Notes under the pieces: model-generated
What the model saw: only the letters and a program-made list of their open reading frames with translations
Told to the model about the DNA's origin: nothing
The model's database searches: none
Shown here: piece by piece, positions 12,201-22,677 of the stretch
Layout of the letters: every line of letters begins with the position of its first letter
How positions within the stretch are numbered: position 1 is the stretch's first letter
Assembly (NCBI RefSeq): GCF_002127325.2
Contig: NC_035435.2
Span: 122,445,127-122,509,126, forward strand
Length of the DNA stretch: 64,000 nt
From: Helianthus annuus
Lineage: Eukaryota > Streptophyta > Magnoliopsida > Asterales > Asteraceae
Direction of reading: 5' to 3'
Made by a program: the position numbers and the translations under genes

Positions 12201-13579
12201 CATCCGAGATAAAGCTGTCCTAGAGCGCGTTATTGGTGATTATGTACACATGGTTTCATCAAGGTACCCTTACTGGAACCAAAGCCTAGGATCCAACCAT
12301 TTCATGCTAGCTTGCCATGATTGGGTAGGTAGTTACTCAAATCCTATATGCAAGAGTTTTACTATGTGCATACACTCACTGGCGGATCTTGAACAAAAAA
12401 TCGAGAGGGGGGACTGGGGGAGGGGGGACCCCTAGCCCTCACTAAGCTTTGCCAATGCATATACACTTGAGGTGTCAAAGTAGGCAGGTCGGGCATGTTG
12501 GGTAACATGTCATAACAAGGTTTGGTTAAATAGGGTCAGGATGGGCTCGCAGTTAGGTTGATCCACACACACTTTTTTATCCTTACAAATATTTAATGTG
12601 TTGATTAAAGAAGAAAAACAACATATTGCAACAAACATATTAGGAGTTTGTATTTACTAAAAACAAACTTTGTGTGTTTTTCAAACTGGTTGGCGCGTTC
12701 TCTTTTTAGCTTTGATTAGTATGAGGTTTTAAAGTAAAAAAAATAAAAATAAAAATTGGCCCATTTATAAGTGAAAGGGTCGAAAGTGTCACTGCTAACC
12801 CAAACGTACTTTGAAACTTGTACATTTGTGATTGTTGCAAGAATCTACGCACATACTAGCTAGTGACTAATGAGCTTAACTTTATGGGGCTATGTTTTCT
12901 TGTTATGGTGCAGGGGCCTAGAGCATCATGGTCTGTTCATTCCTTATATTTCACGTCCATACGACTACTATGCAATGCAAATACCTCAGAGTACTTCAAT
13001 CCGAGAAAAGACGCATCAATCCCACAAATCAATCTTCATCGAGGCGAGCCTGCTATGGTTCCTGGAGGCCTGCCAGCATCTAACCGTACAACACTGGCAT
13101 TCTTTGCAGGCGGTCAGTTTCATGGCAAGATAAGACCATTACTTTTCCAACATTGGAAAGAAAAAGATGAAGACATACTTGTGTACAATAGAGTGCCTAA
13201 CAATGTTTCGTATCATGAAATGATGCAAACAAGCCGGTTTTGCTTATGTCCTAGTGGATATGAAGTGGCTAGCCCGCGAATAGTGGAAGCAATCTATGCT
13301 GAGTGTGTGCCTGTGTTGATCTCTCAGAACTATGTGCTACCATTTAGTGATGTTCTTAACTGGGATGCATTTTCGGTTCGAGTGTCAGTGAGTGAAATAC
13401 CGAACTTGAAGAGAATTTTGTTGGGAATATCAGATGATGAATACACTAGGTTGCAGGAGAATGTCAAGAGGGTGCAACGACACTTTTTGGTGAATAATCC
13501 AGCGAAAAGATATGATATTTATCATATGATTCTACACTCGTTATGGTTAAGAAGACTAAACTTACATATTTATGGTTGA
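4456..13579 (+). CDS. Exostosin-type glycosyltransferase, GT47 family (4 exons)
   Basis: Exons are 4456-4698, 5022-5287, 11976-12324 and 12914-13579. All junctions are GT-AG and in phase, giving 507 aa. The protein starts with a short basic tail and a hydrophobic signal anchor (about residues 12-33), as in type II Golgi proteins. A Ser/Pro stem and a Lys/Glu-rich segment in exon 2 (NKKRDKKLEKVEAEL) follow. The exostosin domain runs from about residue 178 (KLFKVYIYEEGE) to near the end. It includes DPDRAHVYFLPFS, HFMLACHDWGPR spanning the exon 3/4 junction, and CLCPSGYEVASPRIVEAIYA at about 395-414. Plant relatives transfer sugars to cell-wall polysaccharides in the Golgi. The exact substrate cannot be told from sequence. 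A CT-rich leader at 4398-4425 suits a 5' UTR. Intron 2 is 6,688 bp and full of transposons. The reading frame is intact. Confidence 0.93.
4741..4969. mobile_element. Probable MITE in intron 1 of the glycosyltransferase gene
   Basis: Left end AAGGGTCTGCTATACACACG and inverted right end AAGGGCCTGCTAATCCTACG are near-matching TIRs of about 24 bp. Inside, the phrases AAACGRCYGTTTGA and ATAGCCYCTACYTTTAAACG are each repeated. The target duplication is unclear in the surrounding A/T run. Confidence 0.65.
5426..5516 (+). repeat. 46-bp tandem duplication in glycosyltransferase intron 2
   Basis: Two virtually identical 46-bp units (TTGACTATATATAACAAACT at the start) lie at 5426-5471 and 5472-5516, about 140 bp downstream of the exon 2 donor. 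Confidence 0.9.
5800..6226. mobile_element. MITE inserted in a (TA)n microsatellite
   Basis: The left end GGGGAGGGTTATCTTGAGAA and inverted right end GGGGAGGGTTTAAATGAGAA start a TIR of about 55 bp. It continues with CGCTAAATATTG and GAGAACCGTGAGAAC on both sides. TATATATA precedes it and a (TA)26-like tract follows at 6227-6279. The middle holds three copies of the palindrome TTACACATGTGTAA at 5977-5990, 6002-6015 and 6025-6038. No ORF is present. Confidence 0.88.
6227..6279. repeat. (TA)n microsatellite
   Basis: An uninterrupted AT/TA tract of about 53 bp abuts the right end of the MITE at 5800-6226. A shorter TA tract (about 5788-5799) abuts its left end, as expected if the MITE landed inside a TA repeat. 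Confidence 0.95.
6351..7637 (-). pseudogene. Broken Harbinger-type transposase (plant transposon DDE protein)
   Basis: Read on the minus strand from ATG at 7637 (MSSSSYSESSSSSDDGAEIF) to a TGA at 6351, this is a DDE transposase of the plant PIF/Harbinger kind. Landmarks are a helical N-terminal part (MFRRRFRMSINLFLRISRDL), the first Asp in LGSLDCMKWPWELCP, ILEAVASQDLWIWHAFFGMP, the second Asp in GSHNDITII, and FGVLKKRWRILAMPCRLW near the third catalytic position. Lesions seen are an in-frame TGA after KRR near 7496, a 1-base shift near 7208 after DDYLK, a TGA after RVNGI near 6838, and further shifts near 6765 and 6670, the last beside the expected catalytic Glu. The gene is dead and only marks the element type. 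Confidence 0.9.
7862..8978. other. Glycosyltransferase intron 2, repeat-derived DNA
   Basis: No supported exon is present. A short GC-richer patch at 8290-8420 reads MIPSFPLPSGDNSSEPQFLS on the minus strand but has no splice context. TGAAAATTTCCAAGGGGTG is tandemly duplicated at about 8668-8710. Around 8680-8800 the DNA reads like an eroded transposon end (AAGGGTGCGACCGCCCACGG). Confidence 0.5.
8979..9170. mobile_element. Possible hAT-like MITE with a poly-C tract
   Basis: The left CACTGGTGGAGCAT and inverted right CAGTGGTAGAAT are short imperfect TIRs. The 8-bp flanks CATGCGGG and CATGTTAG match only partly, so the assignment is weak. The interior contains an 18-base run of C near 9127-9142, unusual in this AT-rich DNA. 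Confidence 0.4.
9260..9497 (+). repeat. Three tandem copies of an 80-bp unit
   Basis: Units at 9260-9339, 9340-9418 and 9419-9497 share GATGGGATATTACAAAACAA and ACCAATCAATGATACTAT, with only a few differences. They lie within glycosyltransferase intron 2. Confidence 0.92.
9498..11375. other. Glycosyltransferase intron 2, no further gene seen
   Basis: AT-rich DNA without a coding stretch that I can support. A short run near 9940-10050 is GC-richer and 10440-10560 looks like unassigned repeat. Neither has splice sites plus a recognisable product. Confidence 0.5.
11384..11796. mobile_element. Long-TIR MITE (foldback, MULE-like) just upstream of exon 3
   Basis: AGAGTAAATTACAAAAATTG at the left matches AGAGTAAATTACAAAAATCG inverted at the right. 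The inverted similarity extends about 140 bp per arm, including GACATACATAAA, TTTGCAAACATCGAGTACGT and TTAACTGAGTTA. The whole 413-bp element could fold back on itself. Flanks ATGAGCAA (11376-11383) and ACGAGCAA (11797-11804) match in 7 of 8 bases, suggesting an 8-9 bp duplication. It ends about 180 bp before the exon 3 acceptor. Confidence 0.88.
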
Positions 13580-14208
13580 TGAATTGATCTTGCCATGAAT
13601 TCAAATATCAAGTTATAGATGTCCAATGTATCAGCAAGAACGTGTTAACGGGCTAGCGATTGTGGTTGAGTATTTATAGGAAAGTTATAGTGATCCATTA
13701 GTGGTCACCTGTCACAACTTTTGTAATTTTGAATTTTGATGCATCTTTATAGAAAATATACATCACATGTAACAGAAAATGTATGAATTGTATCTGTTTG
13801 TGATATCAAGTTTGATTATAGGTACAATAGGCAATATATAAAATTGTATATGTTTTTCAACCCTAAAATCGATTTACAACCCGAACCAGACACCCAAGTT
13901 GGGTTTTGTATACCTCTACTTGTAGATGAACAAGTTTAAAAGGTGGATTGGGCCGATTACCAGATGACTGTGGCCCAAGAGCCACGCGACATAAAGGCCC
14001 GGATTTGCATCCGTACTCGTAGTATTTCAAATTATGGGTAGAGACTCACGAGGTGTAAACGAGAATAATTCTAGGTGACTTATTTGATATCGGCTCACTG
14101 AATCAAACAAAATTTAAACAAGTTCGCCTACTAAATTAGAGCTTCTTAACATTGATTTTTACTGAATGATAGTCTATTAATGGGTGGAGATACAATAGAA
14201 AGTTTATT
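13580..14208. other. 3' flank of the glycosyltransferase gene
   Basis: This DNA holds the probable 3' UTR and terminator region (T-rich, with AATATA and AATGTA-type signals around 13750-13850). From about 13860 the sequence looks like unassigned intergenic repeat. No ORF is supported. Confidence 0.5.
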
Positions 14209-15245
14209 TGGCTAAGAAGGCTAGGAAGTGATCTTGATCATCCATTTAGTTAATCAAGGGCTAAGATTAAATGATGGAAATTAACGGGAAGAAAAGAGGC
14301 GCGTGAGTTTGTTTAGGGGCATTCTAGTCAATCAAAGGCAATAGTTTTCTCTCCTCCAATTCCCCCATATTTTTAAAACGTTAATAACTATTTCATACGA
14401 CATTATTTTTTTTATAAAAATTGCACAAAAAAAACGAGCGTTTTTTTATCTTTAAAACGAGTATACTATTACTATATTTTCGAAAAAAAAAATTGAAAAC
14501 CCAGTTGCGTAAAACGCAATGGAAAAAAAAACCTAAAAAATAACATTTTTCTAAAACGCAATGCACCAAAAACACAAAGAAATGTCTTATTTGTAAAACG
14601 CAATGGCCAGAAAACACAAAGAAATGTGTTATTTCTAAAACGCAATAGCCTAAAAATTCAAAAGAAAGTGTAGTTTCTAAAACGCAATGGATAAAAAACA
14701 CCAAAAAAGTGGGTTTTTTCATTTTTTTGTAAAACGCAATGGATAAAAAGTGTGTTTTTTTCATTATTTTGTAAAACGCAATAGACAAATAACACTCAAA
14801 AATGTGTTTTTTCATACTTTTGTAAAACGCAATGGATAAAAAAATATGTTTTTTCATTATTTTGTAAAACGCAATAGACAAAAACAACCCAAAAAGTGTG
14901 TTTTTTCATTAATTTGTAAAACGCAATGAATAAAAAATTGTGTTTTTTTATTATTTTGTAAAACGCAATGGACAAAAAACACCAAAAAAAATATGTTTTT
15001 TCATTCTTCTGTAAAACGCAATGGATAAAAAACTGTGTTTTTTCACTATTTTGTAAAACACAATGGACTAAAACACTACCTAAAACGGAATGGACAAATA
15101 CAAACACAAAAAAATGAGTTGTGTTATACAAATTGCGTTTTACAAACAACTCTACAAATTGCGTTTTACGAACAACTCTACAATTGCGTTTTCCGGTAAT
15201 AAGTGAATATATAACTAACGAAAGAACTTCCTAATGCTATAAGGG
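14209..15245. mobile_element. Probable TIR element built around a minisatellite
   Basis: CTAAGAAGGCTAGGAAGTGA near 14211 resembles the inverted sequence CTTATAGCATTAGGAAGTTC ending near 15243, consistent with degenerate TIRs. The whole centre is the AAAACGCAATG minisatellite. No transposase or clear target duplication is visible, so the boundaries are tentative. Confidence 0.4.
14505..15198 (-). repeat. Minisatellite of TAAAACGCAATG units, about 14 direct plus 3 inverted copies
   Basis: TAAAACGCAATGG/AGACAAA recurs at about 14510, 14573, 14594, 14635, 14677, 14730, 14771, 14822, 14863, 14917, 14957, 15011, 15052 and 15081. From 14730 onward the spacing alternates between about 41 and 51-54 bp, i.e. 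a dimer of about 92-95 bp. Three inverted copies (AATTGCGTTTTAC) close the array at 15134, 15158 and 15183. Minus-strand frames translate it as repeated SIAFYK and are not genes. Confidence 0.9.
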
Positions 15246-15550
15246 GAAAGTGAATACGGTGCTGTTAGACGTATAACCTTACGTGCCAAACCCATCAAAA
15301 CTACGTAGTTTTGATTAAAATCTTTAAAAAGTTAAAATATTATTAAAGTGAACGTTACCTTTTATCTGTTTCTCTCTCTCAAATTCAGCCATCAAGAAGA
15401 TATTCTGCAACTGAAGCAATACACCGACCCCATTAACTGTTGTATAAACCAATCCAACTCAACTCAACAACGAAGCCGATTGCGACTTTTAGAGACAGAA
15501 ACAAAAAACAACAACACACCATTTTAAGCTTTGATCTACTTTAATCGGTT

Positions 15551-15604
15551 ATGGCTGGTTTCCGTCAGATGATGAGGTATCGAAGCAGTAAACGAATCGC
15601 TAAG
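15551..15604 (+). pseudogene. First exon of an unidentified small gene inside the MULE
   Basis: An ATG at 15551 opens 18 codons (MAGFRQMMRYRSSKRIAK) ending at AAG|GTAATT, a good splice donor, phase 0. A CT-rich leader-like stretch (15370-15390) precedes it, and the next DNA (GGTTTGTTGATATC) is intron-like. The Tekay retrotransposon sits in that intron (target CTAGG at 15672). The strand is opposite to the transposase. A matching 3' piece is at 25080-25175. The product is not recognised. It may be a host fragment carried by the element or an accessory gene of it. Confidence 0.5.
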
Positions 15605-15676
15605 GTAATTAATTGTTAGGGTTTGTTGATATCTTGCTCCGATTTTCATCATATGTTGGTTAATTTGATTGCTAGG

Positions 15677-17391
15677 TGTAACACCCCAAAAACGAAAAAC
15701 GCGATAAATAATAATAAATATCATAAGATTGAAGGTGAATGGTAATATGATACTAAAAAGGGGGTTTTATTTTAAAGATTAATGGTTACAAATATAACAA
15801 GACTTAAGGGGGTAATATGTAAATTATAATTAGTAAGGGTTTAATTATGTTGAAACCACAAAACACACACCCTGTGCGTGTTTGGGATCGAGCAGGAGCA
15901 GGGAACAAGGGTTTACCCTTTTGTTCTTGTAAAAATTCACCAAATTAACAAGGAAAATCGATGTGAATCAGTTGCATGTGGTAAAATCTCGATCAATTAC
16001 CCATACCCAATCAAGTGGTGAGTTGAATTTCTGGATTTGATAAATTGTAGAATTAGGGTTTCGACCCAATCGTGAAATTGATATATGATTTGTGTTGTTC
16101 AGATGTTAAGGGTACTCCCTAGAGTAGAAATCATGCTTGGTTTTGGTTAATTGAAAGAAAGCCTCTATAAACCCACTTTGTGAAAATTTTGTTATGAATA
16201 TAAAAATTATAGGGATTGAGAATGTATGTAATTGGATATGTAGTTCAGTTTGTAGTACCCGAATGCTAGATAAATTGATGTAGATTAAAGGAATTGTGAG
16301 AACTAGATTGATTATTGATGGCACATAGGATGATTTGGTGAGTTATGCTTTAAATGTTGTACACTATGCTTTATTAATGTGACGCACACTAGGTGCTCGA
16401 TGAAATGCTTGATAGGGTAATTATGTGTAAATTGGAACATAATGGAATGGAATGTGGGTGCTAAACGAAGGGTTGAATTTGTTGATGTAGGCGTGAAGGA
16501 AGAAAGTTCGAATTCTAAGAAAGCGGAAGGATCCCAAGACCGAGGTATGTTCCGTTGCATACGAAAGTTTACTTTTAATTGTTAATATTTATATTGGACA
16601 ACTCTTATTATAATGTTTATACTATGTTGTAGTGATTATGGTGCTAGTAAACGAATAGTTAATCCCTTGCGGATTTTGCTTATGCTAACGAATAATTATG
16701 CTATGTTATGCTAGTCGACCGGTTCATGTAACTAGGTCGAGTAAGGGTATGAAGCCACCCGACTAGAACGGGTGGTCGTGTAAGCAAAAAAATCGTGATG
16801 CTTGAAGTCCAACCCGTTATGCGGGTAGAATGTAAGGTTTATGTTGAAAGAAACCAATCCGTTATTACCGGGTTGAGAACGATATGCTTGAATCTCTTGA
16901 TGAGAAGATAAGCTTACCCATAAAAGGGGTAAATTGAATGCGTAATGATAATCTTGAATTCAAACGAATGCGGCTAGTAAGTGGCATTGTGAGCGAAATA
17001 AGTAATAAGACTAACACTATTGAATTTGTTGTTGAATGTAGGTAAATCCTCGATTTAGATGTATGGACGGCTTGGGATGTGCACACTTGGATTACGCCCG
17101 CCTCACGCTTCCGTTATTAAGTCTATTAAAATGGGTTAAGTTTTGGTCATATGTATCTAGGTCTATGTAGTATGTTGATAACTTCGTTGTTGGGTAAAAA
17201 CTTGGTAGTCAAAGTCATGTCGTGTCCAATATAGACTTTGTTGTTTTGGGTTTTTGTCAAGGATGTTAAGCGTTGAAGTTTGGTATGTATAACAGGGTGT
17301 TAATGGTTTTAAACGAATAGGTCATGCCGAATTTTCCAAAAATTTACCTATTTATTTTATATGTCGAATTTAAAAGAAATGGGGCGTAACA
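15677..17391 (+). repeat. 5' LTR of the Tekay-like element (1,715 bp)
   Basis: The LTR is bounded by TGTAACACCCC and GGGGCGTAACA. It is the counterpart of 22647-24360. Confidence 0.96.
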
Positions 17392-17394
17392 AGT

Positions 17395-17406
17395 TGGTAT
17401 CAGAGC
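17395..17406 (+). promoter_or_regulatory. Primer-binding site, initiator tRNA-Met type
   Basis: TGGTATCAGAGC lies three bases after the 5' LTR and is complementary to the 3' end of plant initiator tRNA-Met. It primes minus-strand cDNA synthesis. Confidence 0.93.
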
Positions 17407-17679
17407 CTAGGTTTGAGGGATTCGAGCTGGAGTAACAACGCTTGAACTCAAACCAATGGCTCGCTCGAAAGTGTGCTCGTTCCAAGATCGCCTACGAGGT
17501 AAAAATTTAAGTTTCGGTAAACGTAAGTACGCATAGTAAGCCTATAATGAAATTTTTGAAGATAAGTATTTTGTATGTAATGAGGGGATGCGAAAGGGGA
17601 AGTTCCAGGAACTATATAGCTGAAAACGGCTCGAGAATGTGATAAAAAGCGCTTAAACAAAGCTGCAGCAAATCGACAA

Positions 17680-17830
17680 CGGACAAGCCGTCGCCGACGC
17701 CGCTGTTGTGCGTCGCCGACGCCCCCAAAATGGCCGACGGCCTAAGTTCCTGCCTACGGTGTTTTTCACCCGACGCCCATTTTTAGAAGCCGTCGCCGAC
17801 GGGCTTCTTTGCCGTCGCCGACGGTTAGTG
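17680..17830 (+). repeat. GC-rich GCCGTCGCCGACG repeats in the retrotransposon leader
   Basis: CGTCGCCGACG or close variants recur about five times, near 17689, 17713, 17790 and 17813, with GGCCGACGGCC palindromes between them. The patch could fold into strong hairpins in the leader RNA 300-450 bases before the gag-pol start. The surrounding leader is AT-rich. Confidence 0.75.
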
Positions 17831-18135
17831 TAAATCCAGTCCGCTGATTTGCTTTGTTTTTCACATTTTAAAGTTTCTGCATTATCCGAAGGCCTATTAA
17901 TTGTTGCATGAAATCCATATAAGGCCTCATAGATGTAGGTAACCACAAATAGTAATTACAAGGAATGATCTCAGAAGAGATAAAGAGTGATGAGTTGGAT
18001 AATGTAAACGAATGATGAAAGCGTAAAAAGCGAGTAAAGTCTAAAATATGGAATACGAATGAAGTAAAGTCGAACTTATGAAATATGATGTACTGAAAGC
18101 TTGTGTTAATGATGAATGAAAATGTTGTTTTATAG

Positions 18136-21100
18136 ATGGCTGATGCAAGAAACACTAATGAAGATGATGACACGGCCCGTCAAGAAGTGTTTCATAATAG
18201 GGTTGCGGAGGTAGCGGAGGAGGTTCTGCAAGCTAATCTTCCGCGATTAGCTCAAGAAGTAGAGAGTCGGGTGTTGGGAGTGGTAGATGCCATGATGGCA
18301 AGCAGAATCGAAGAGTTGAAAGAATTAATTGAAGGGTCTAAAAGTAAAGGCAATGAACAACGATGCACATATAAAGACTTCATGGCATGTAAGCCTACCA
18401 CGTACGATGGTAAAATCGATCCAATAATGTGCCAAAGGTGGATTTTAAGCATGGAGGCGGTGTTTAAACGAAGTCGATGTGATAAGGAGGACCAAGTGAT
18501 GTTCGCTACGGGACAACTCACCTTCCAAGCGAAAGATTGGTGGGATGCTTATAGTAAGGAGATAGGTGAGGACAGACTTCAGACGATGACTTGGCAAGAA
18601 TTCAAGGAACCTTTCATGAAGTACCACTGCCCTCAGTCAGCCATTGATAAGATTCAAGAAGATTTCTTACGCCTCAGGCAGAAAAACGAAACGATAAATG
18701 AGATATCTGGTATATTTTTGGATAAGATGAAGTTTTGTACGGAGTTTGTACAAACTGAAAGAATGAAGATCAATCGCTTCTATGGCATATTGAAGGCAGA
18801 ATTCAGGGAATTTATCACTCCATCGAAATGCGAGACCCTCGACGAGCTTATTAACTTGGCACGGGATAGGGAGATTGAGATTAAAAGGCAAGAAGAGCGT
18901 GGTGAAAAGAGGCCAAGTGAAAAGGGTGCAAGTTCGAGTCCATCAAAAAAGGGAAAGTTTCAAGATCATGGAAAGAAAGATAAGTCAAAAGGTGGAATAA
19001 CTCCCTGCAAGACGTGCGGAAAACTCCATACGGGAGAGTGTTTGTTGGGCAAGAAAGGATGTTACAAATGTGGTAAAGAAGGACATTCGTCTTACCAATG
19101 TCCAACTAGCCCGAAGACTTGCTTCAATTGTTTCGAAAAGGGGCATATCAAATCTGAATGCCCAAAACTTCAACAAGAGTCCAGAAAAGAAGATAAGAAG
19201 CAAGAAGGTTCGAGGGCAAAAGGGAGAATGTTCCAAATTACATCTGAAGAGGCCAAGTCTCACCCGAATGTGATTTCAGGTATCTTTTTACTAAATTCCA
19301 TACCGGTTTATGTTCTATTCGATACTGGAGCTACTATGTCATTTATTTCGAATGAAATTATACAACATCCGTCCTTTAAGATCGAACGAATGCCAGTACC
19401 TCTAGAAGTAGAAATAGCCGACAGTAAGATCTATATGTTACATGAGGTTTGTAGAAATTGTAAATTCATGATAGAAGATGAAGAATTTGACATCGACCTT
19501 ATACCTATGGTTTTGGGGGAATTTAAAATGATTGTGGGGATGGATTGGTTGGCGCGACACCATGTGGAGATTGATTGTGAAAATAAAGTGATGCTTATTC
19601 GAGCTCCAAGCGGAAAACAATTAAGTATTCAAGGAGAGAGAAACGTAGAGACCAAGTTGTGTACTTTGGTCCAAGCTTATAAGTATATGCTTAACGGGAG
19701 TAGAGCATACTTAGCTTATGTAGGAGATGCCCGACAAACCCTCCCGAAGCTTGAAGACGTTGAGGTCGTGAACGAATTTCCGGATATATTTCCGGAAGAA
19801 CTGCCGGGACTTCCTCCCGAAAGGGAGATAGAGTTTCGCATCGAATTAACTCCGGGTGCGAAGCCTGTTGCGAAGGCTCCCTATAGACTAGCCCCCACCG
19901 AGATGCGGGAATTAATGACACAATTGCAAGATCTTCTAGATAAGGGTTTCATACGCCCGAGTGTGTCGCCTTGGGGAGCACCCGTCCTTTTTGTTAAAAA
20001 GAAAGATGGGTCGATGCGCATGTGCATCGACTATAGAGAATTAAACAAACTAACCATAAAGAACCGCTACCCTTTACCTAGAATTGACGACCTTTTTGAT
20101 CAATTACAAGGGGCGAGCTGGTTCTCCAAGATAGACCTGCGTTCGGGGTACCATCAAGTTAGAGTGCGGGAGGAGGATATTCCAAAGACTGCATTTAGAA
20201 CCCGTTATGGGCACTATGAATTTTTAGTCATGTCCTTTGGATTGACGAACGCGCCGGCTGCGTTTATGGATCTTATGAACAGGGTGTGCCGACCCATGTT
20301 AGACAAATCGGTAATCGTGTTCATAGATGATATCTTAGTCTATTCGCGAAGCAAAGCTGAACATGCAATGCACTTGCGTGAAGTACTTGAAATTCTCCGC
20401 AAGGAGAAACTTTATGCAAAATTTTCAAAATGTGCCTTTTGGCTCAGAGAGGTGCAATTCCTGGGTCACGTGATCAATGCGGAAGGTGTTTTAGTTGATC
20501 CTTCAAAGATTGATGCTGTAATAAAGTGGGTCTCTCCGAAGAACCCGACAGAGATAAGAAGTTTTCTGGGCCTTGCCGGGTACTATAGAAGGTTCATACA
20601 GGATTTCTCGAAGATAGCTCTACCTCTAACCAGAATGACGAGAAAGAAAGAAAAATTTGTGTGGGGTGAGGAACAGGAAGAGGCTTTTCGTATACTAAAG
20701 GAGAAATTGTCGAGTCCTCCAGTCCTGACGTTGCCAGATGGAACTGAAGATTTGGTTGTTTATTCAGATGCTTCCCATCAGGGGTTAGGCTGTGTTTTGA
20801 TGCAAAGGGGAAAGGTTATTGCTTATGCGTCGCGGCAACTAAAGCCTCACGAGGTGAACTACCCAACACACGACCTGGAATTGGCAGCAGTAGTGTTCGC
20901 CTTAAAGATCTGGAGACACTACTTATACGGTGCGAAATGTACAATTTATTCGGATCATAAGAGCCTCAAGTATTTCTTCGAACAAAAAGATTTGAATATG
21001 AGGCAACGAAGATGGCTAGAACTTATCAAAGATTATGATTGTGATATCCTCTATCACCCGGGGAAAGCAAATGTGGTAGCCGATGCGCTAAGCCGAAAAG

Positions 21101-22677
21101 AATATCCGTCTCCTCTCCGTGTGAAGTCCATGAAGATGGTAGTTACGCCACGACTACTTGAAACGATACGGGAATCTCAAAGAAGGTCTCTTGGAGCAGA
21201 AGACTTAAGGAAAGAAAGATTAAAAGGTGTTATTGATAAATTAGAAGAGAATTCGACCGGGCTCAAGACGCGATTCGGCCGAATTTGGATACCCCGATTT
21301 TGTGAAGTCAAGACCGCACTACTCGACGAAGCACATAAGTCACGTTATTCGGTCCACCCTGGGGCTACAAAGATGTACCGAGATTTAAAAACCAATTATT
21401 GGTGGCCGGGCATGAAACGCGATATCGTCAAGTATGTTGCAAAATGCCTAACGTGTTCTCAAGTGAAGGCGGAACACCAAAAGCCCTATGGGGAATCTCA
21501 ACCATTGGGGATACCGTTGTGGAAATGGGAAGAACTAACGATGGATTTAGTAACCAAGCTTCCAAGAACGAAAAAAGGGCATGATACTATATGGGTAATC
21601 GTAGATCGACTTACGAAAAGCGCCCACTTTCTACCCATTAAAGAAGCTTATTCTTCCGAGAAAATGGCGGAAATCTACATGAACGAGGTCGTGTCTCGAC
21701 ACGGGGTGCCCGTGTCAATCATCTCGGATCGCGATACTAGATTTACCTCTCGCTATTGGCGAAGGTTTCACGAAAGCGTGGGAACGAGGTTGCACATAAG
21801 TACCGCCTACCACCCTCAAACAGACGGCCAGTCAGAAAGAACCATTCAAACCCTTATTGATATGTTGAGGGCGTGTGCCTTAGATTTTGGGGGGAATTGG
21901 GATGACCATTTGTCACTAGTGGAATTTTCTTATAACAATAGTTACCACAGTGGCATTAAGATGGCACCTTACGAATTACTATATGGGAGGAAATGTAGAA
22001 CTCCCGTGTGTTGGGGTGAAGTGGGGCAAAGAGAGCTCGCGCCAAACGATTTAATAACAATGACAAATGAGAAGATTGAATTGATTAGGGCACGTTTGAA
22101 AGCAGCCCAGGATCGGCAAAAAGCTTACGGAGACAAAAGGAAGCGTCCTATCGAATTTCAAGTTGGAGATTTCGTTCTATTGAAGGTGTCACCATGGAAA
22201 GGCATAATCCGTTTCCGTAAACGGGGTAAGTTAGGCCCTCGGTATATTGGGCCGTTTAAAATCTTGGCTCGAGTTGGAAGGGTTGCATATCAATTAGAAT
22301 TACCGCCTACTCTAGACGGAATTCACAATACCTTCCACGTGTCGCAATTGAGAAAGTGTCTTGCGGATGAGACTGCATTAGTACCTCTCGATGACATTGA
22401 GTTAGACGAGGGGTTGAATTATGTCGAAAGACCAATAGCCATCAAAGATGTCAAGGTGAAGAAACTCCGCAACAAGGCTGTCCGACAAGTGTTGGTACAA
22501 TGGCAACACCGAAAGGGGTCGGAACTCACATGGGAAGCGGAAGATGAAATAAGGAGGCACTATCCATTTCTTTTTGGTATGAACACGTTTAAAATTGTTA
22601 CATGTCCAGGTTTCGGGGACGAAACCTCTTTTAAGGGGGGTAGACTTGTAACACCCCAAAAACGAAAAACGCGATAA
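18136..22677 (+). CDS. Gag-pol polyprotein of the Tekay-like retrotransposon (1,513 aa)
   Basis: A single open frame from ATG 18136. Domains in order are as follows. Gag core ([19 protein letters not shown] from about residue 75). Two CCHC zinc knuckles, [14 protein letters not shown] (about 309) and [14 protein letters not shown] (about 329). Aspartic protease DTGA (about 396). Reverse transcriptase with FIDDILVY (about 728-735). RNase H with [10 protein letters not shown] (about 875). Integrase with an HHCC finger ([17 protein letters not shown] and [11 protein letters not shown], about 1074-1115) and catalytic D, D, E near 1136, 1196 and 1232. A C-terminal chromodomain ([20 protein letters not shown]). 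No catalytic motif looks damaged. The frame runs through the polypurine tract and 31 bases into the 3' LTR. The chromodomain and gene order fit the Tekay/Del clade. Confidence 0.97.
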   Translation: MADARNTNEDDDTARQEVFHNRVAEVAEEVLQANLPRLAQEVESRVLGVVDAMMASRIEELKELIEGSKSKGNEQRCTYKDFMACKPTTYDGKIDPIMCQRWILSMEAVFKRSRCDKEDQVMFATGQLTFQAKDWWDAYSKEIGEDRLQTMTWQEFKEPFMKYHCPQSAIDKIQEDFLRLRQKNETINEISGIFLDKMKFCTEFVQTERMKINRFYGILKAEFREFITPSKCETLDELINLARDREIEIKRQEERGEKRPSEKGASSSPSKKGKFQDHGKKDKSKGGITPCKTCGKLHTGECLLGKKGCYKCGKEGHSSYQCPTSPKTCFNCFEKGHIKSECPKLQQESRKEDKKQEGSRAKGRMFQITSEEAKSHPNVISGIFLLNSIPVYVLFDTGATMSFISNEIIQHPSFKIERMPVPLEVEIADSKIYMLHEVCRNCKFMIEDEEFDIDLIPMVLGEFKMIVGMDWLARHHVEIDCENKVMLIRAPSGKQLSIQGERNVETKLCTLVQAYKYMLNGSRAYLAYVGDARQTLPKLEDVEVVNEFPDIFPEELPGLPPEREIEFRIELTPGAKPVAKAPYRLAPTEMRELMTQLQDLLDKGFIRPSVSPWGAPVLFVKKKDGSMRMCIDYRELNKLTIKNRYPLPRIDDLFDQLQGASWFSKIDLRSGYHQVRVREEDIPKTAFRTRYGHYEFLVMSFGLTNAPAAFMDLMNRVCRPMLDKSVIVFIDDILVYSRSKAEHAMHLREVLEILRKEKLYAKFSKCAFWLREVQFLGHVINAEGVLVDPSKIDAVIKWVSPKNPTEIRSFLGLAGYYRRFIQDFSKIALPLTRMTRKKEKFVWGEEQEEAFRILKEKLSSPPVLTLPDGTEDLVVYSDASHQGLGCVLMQRGKVIAYASRQLKPHEVNYPTHDLELAAVVFALKIWRHYLYGAKCTIYSDHKSLKYFFEQKDLNMRQRRWLELIKDYDCDILYHPGKANVVADALSRKEYPSPLRVKSMKMVVTPRLLETIRESQRRSLGAEDLRKERLKGVIDKLEENSTGLKTRFGRIWIPRFCEVKTALLDEAHKSRYSVHPGATKMYRDLKTNYWWPGMKRDIVKYVAKCLTCSQVKAEHQKPYGESQPLGIPLWKWEELTMDLVTKLPRTKKGHDTIWVIVDRLTKSAHFLPIKEAYSSEKMAEIYMNEVVSRHGVPVSIISDRDTRFTSRYWRRFHESVGTRLHISTAYHPQTDGQSERTIQTLIDMLRACALDFGGNWDDHLSLVEFSYNNSYHSGIKMAPYELLYGRKCRTPVCWGEVGQRELAPNDLITMTNEKIELIRARLKAAQDRQKAYGDKRKRPIEFQVGDFVLLKVSPWKGIIRFRKRGKLGPRYIGPFKILARVGRVAYQLELPPTLDGIHNTFHVSQLRKCLADETALVPLDDIELDEGLNYVERPIAIKDVKVKKLRNKAVRQVLVQWQHRKGSELTWEAEDEIRRHYPFLFGMNTFKIVTCPGFGDETSFKGGRLVTPQKRKTR
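22629..22640 (+). promoter_or_regulatory. Polypurine tract
   Basis: TTTTAAGGGGGG lies six bases before the 3' LTR and is the expected primer for plus-strand cDNA. It is inside the end of the gag-pol reading frame. Confidence 0.85.

Noticed and set aside
14393..15149. Minus-strand ORFs with repeated SIAFYK / HCVLQ
   Set aside because: These are the CGCAATG minisatellite in translation, not a repeat protein.
16106..17086. ORFs inside the LTR, repeated identically at 23076-24055
   Set aside because: Identical in both LTRs and without domain content. Chance frames in LTR DNA.
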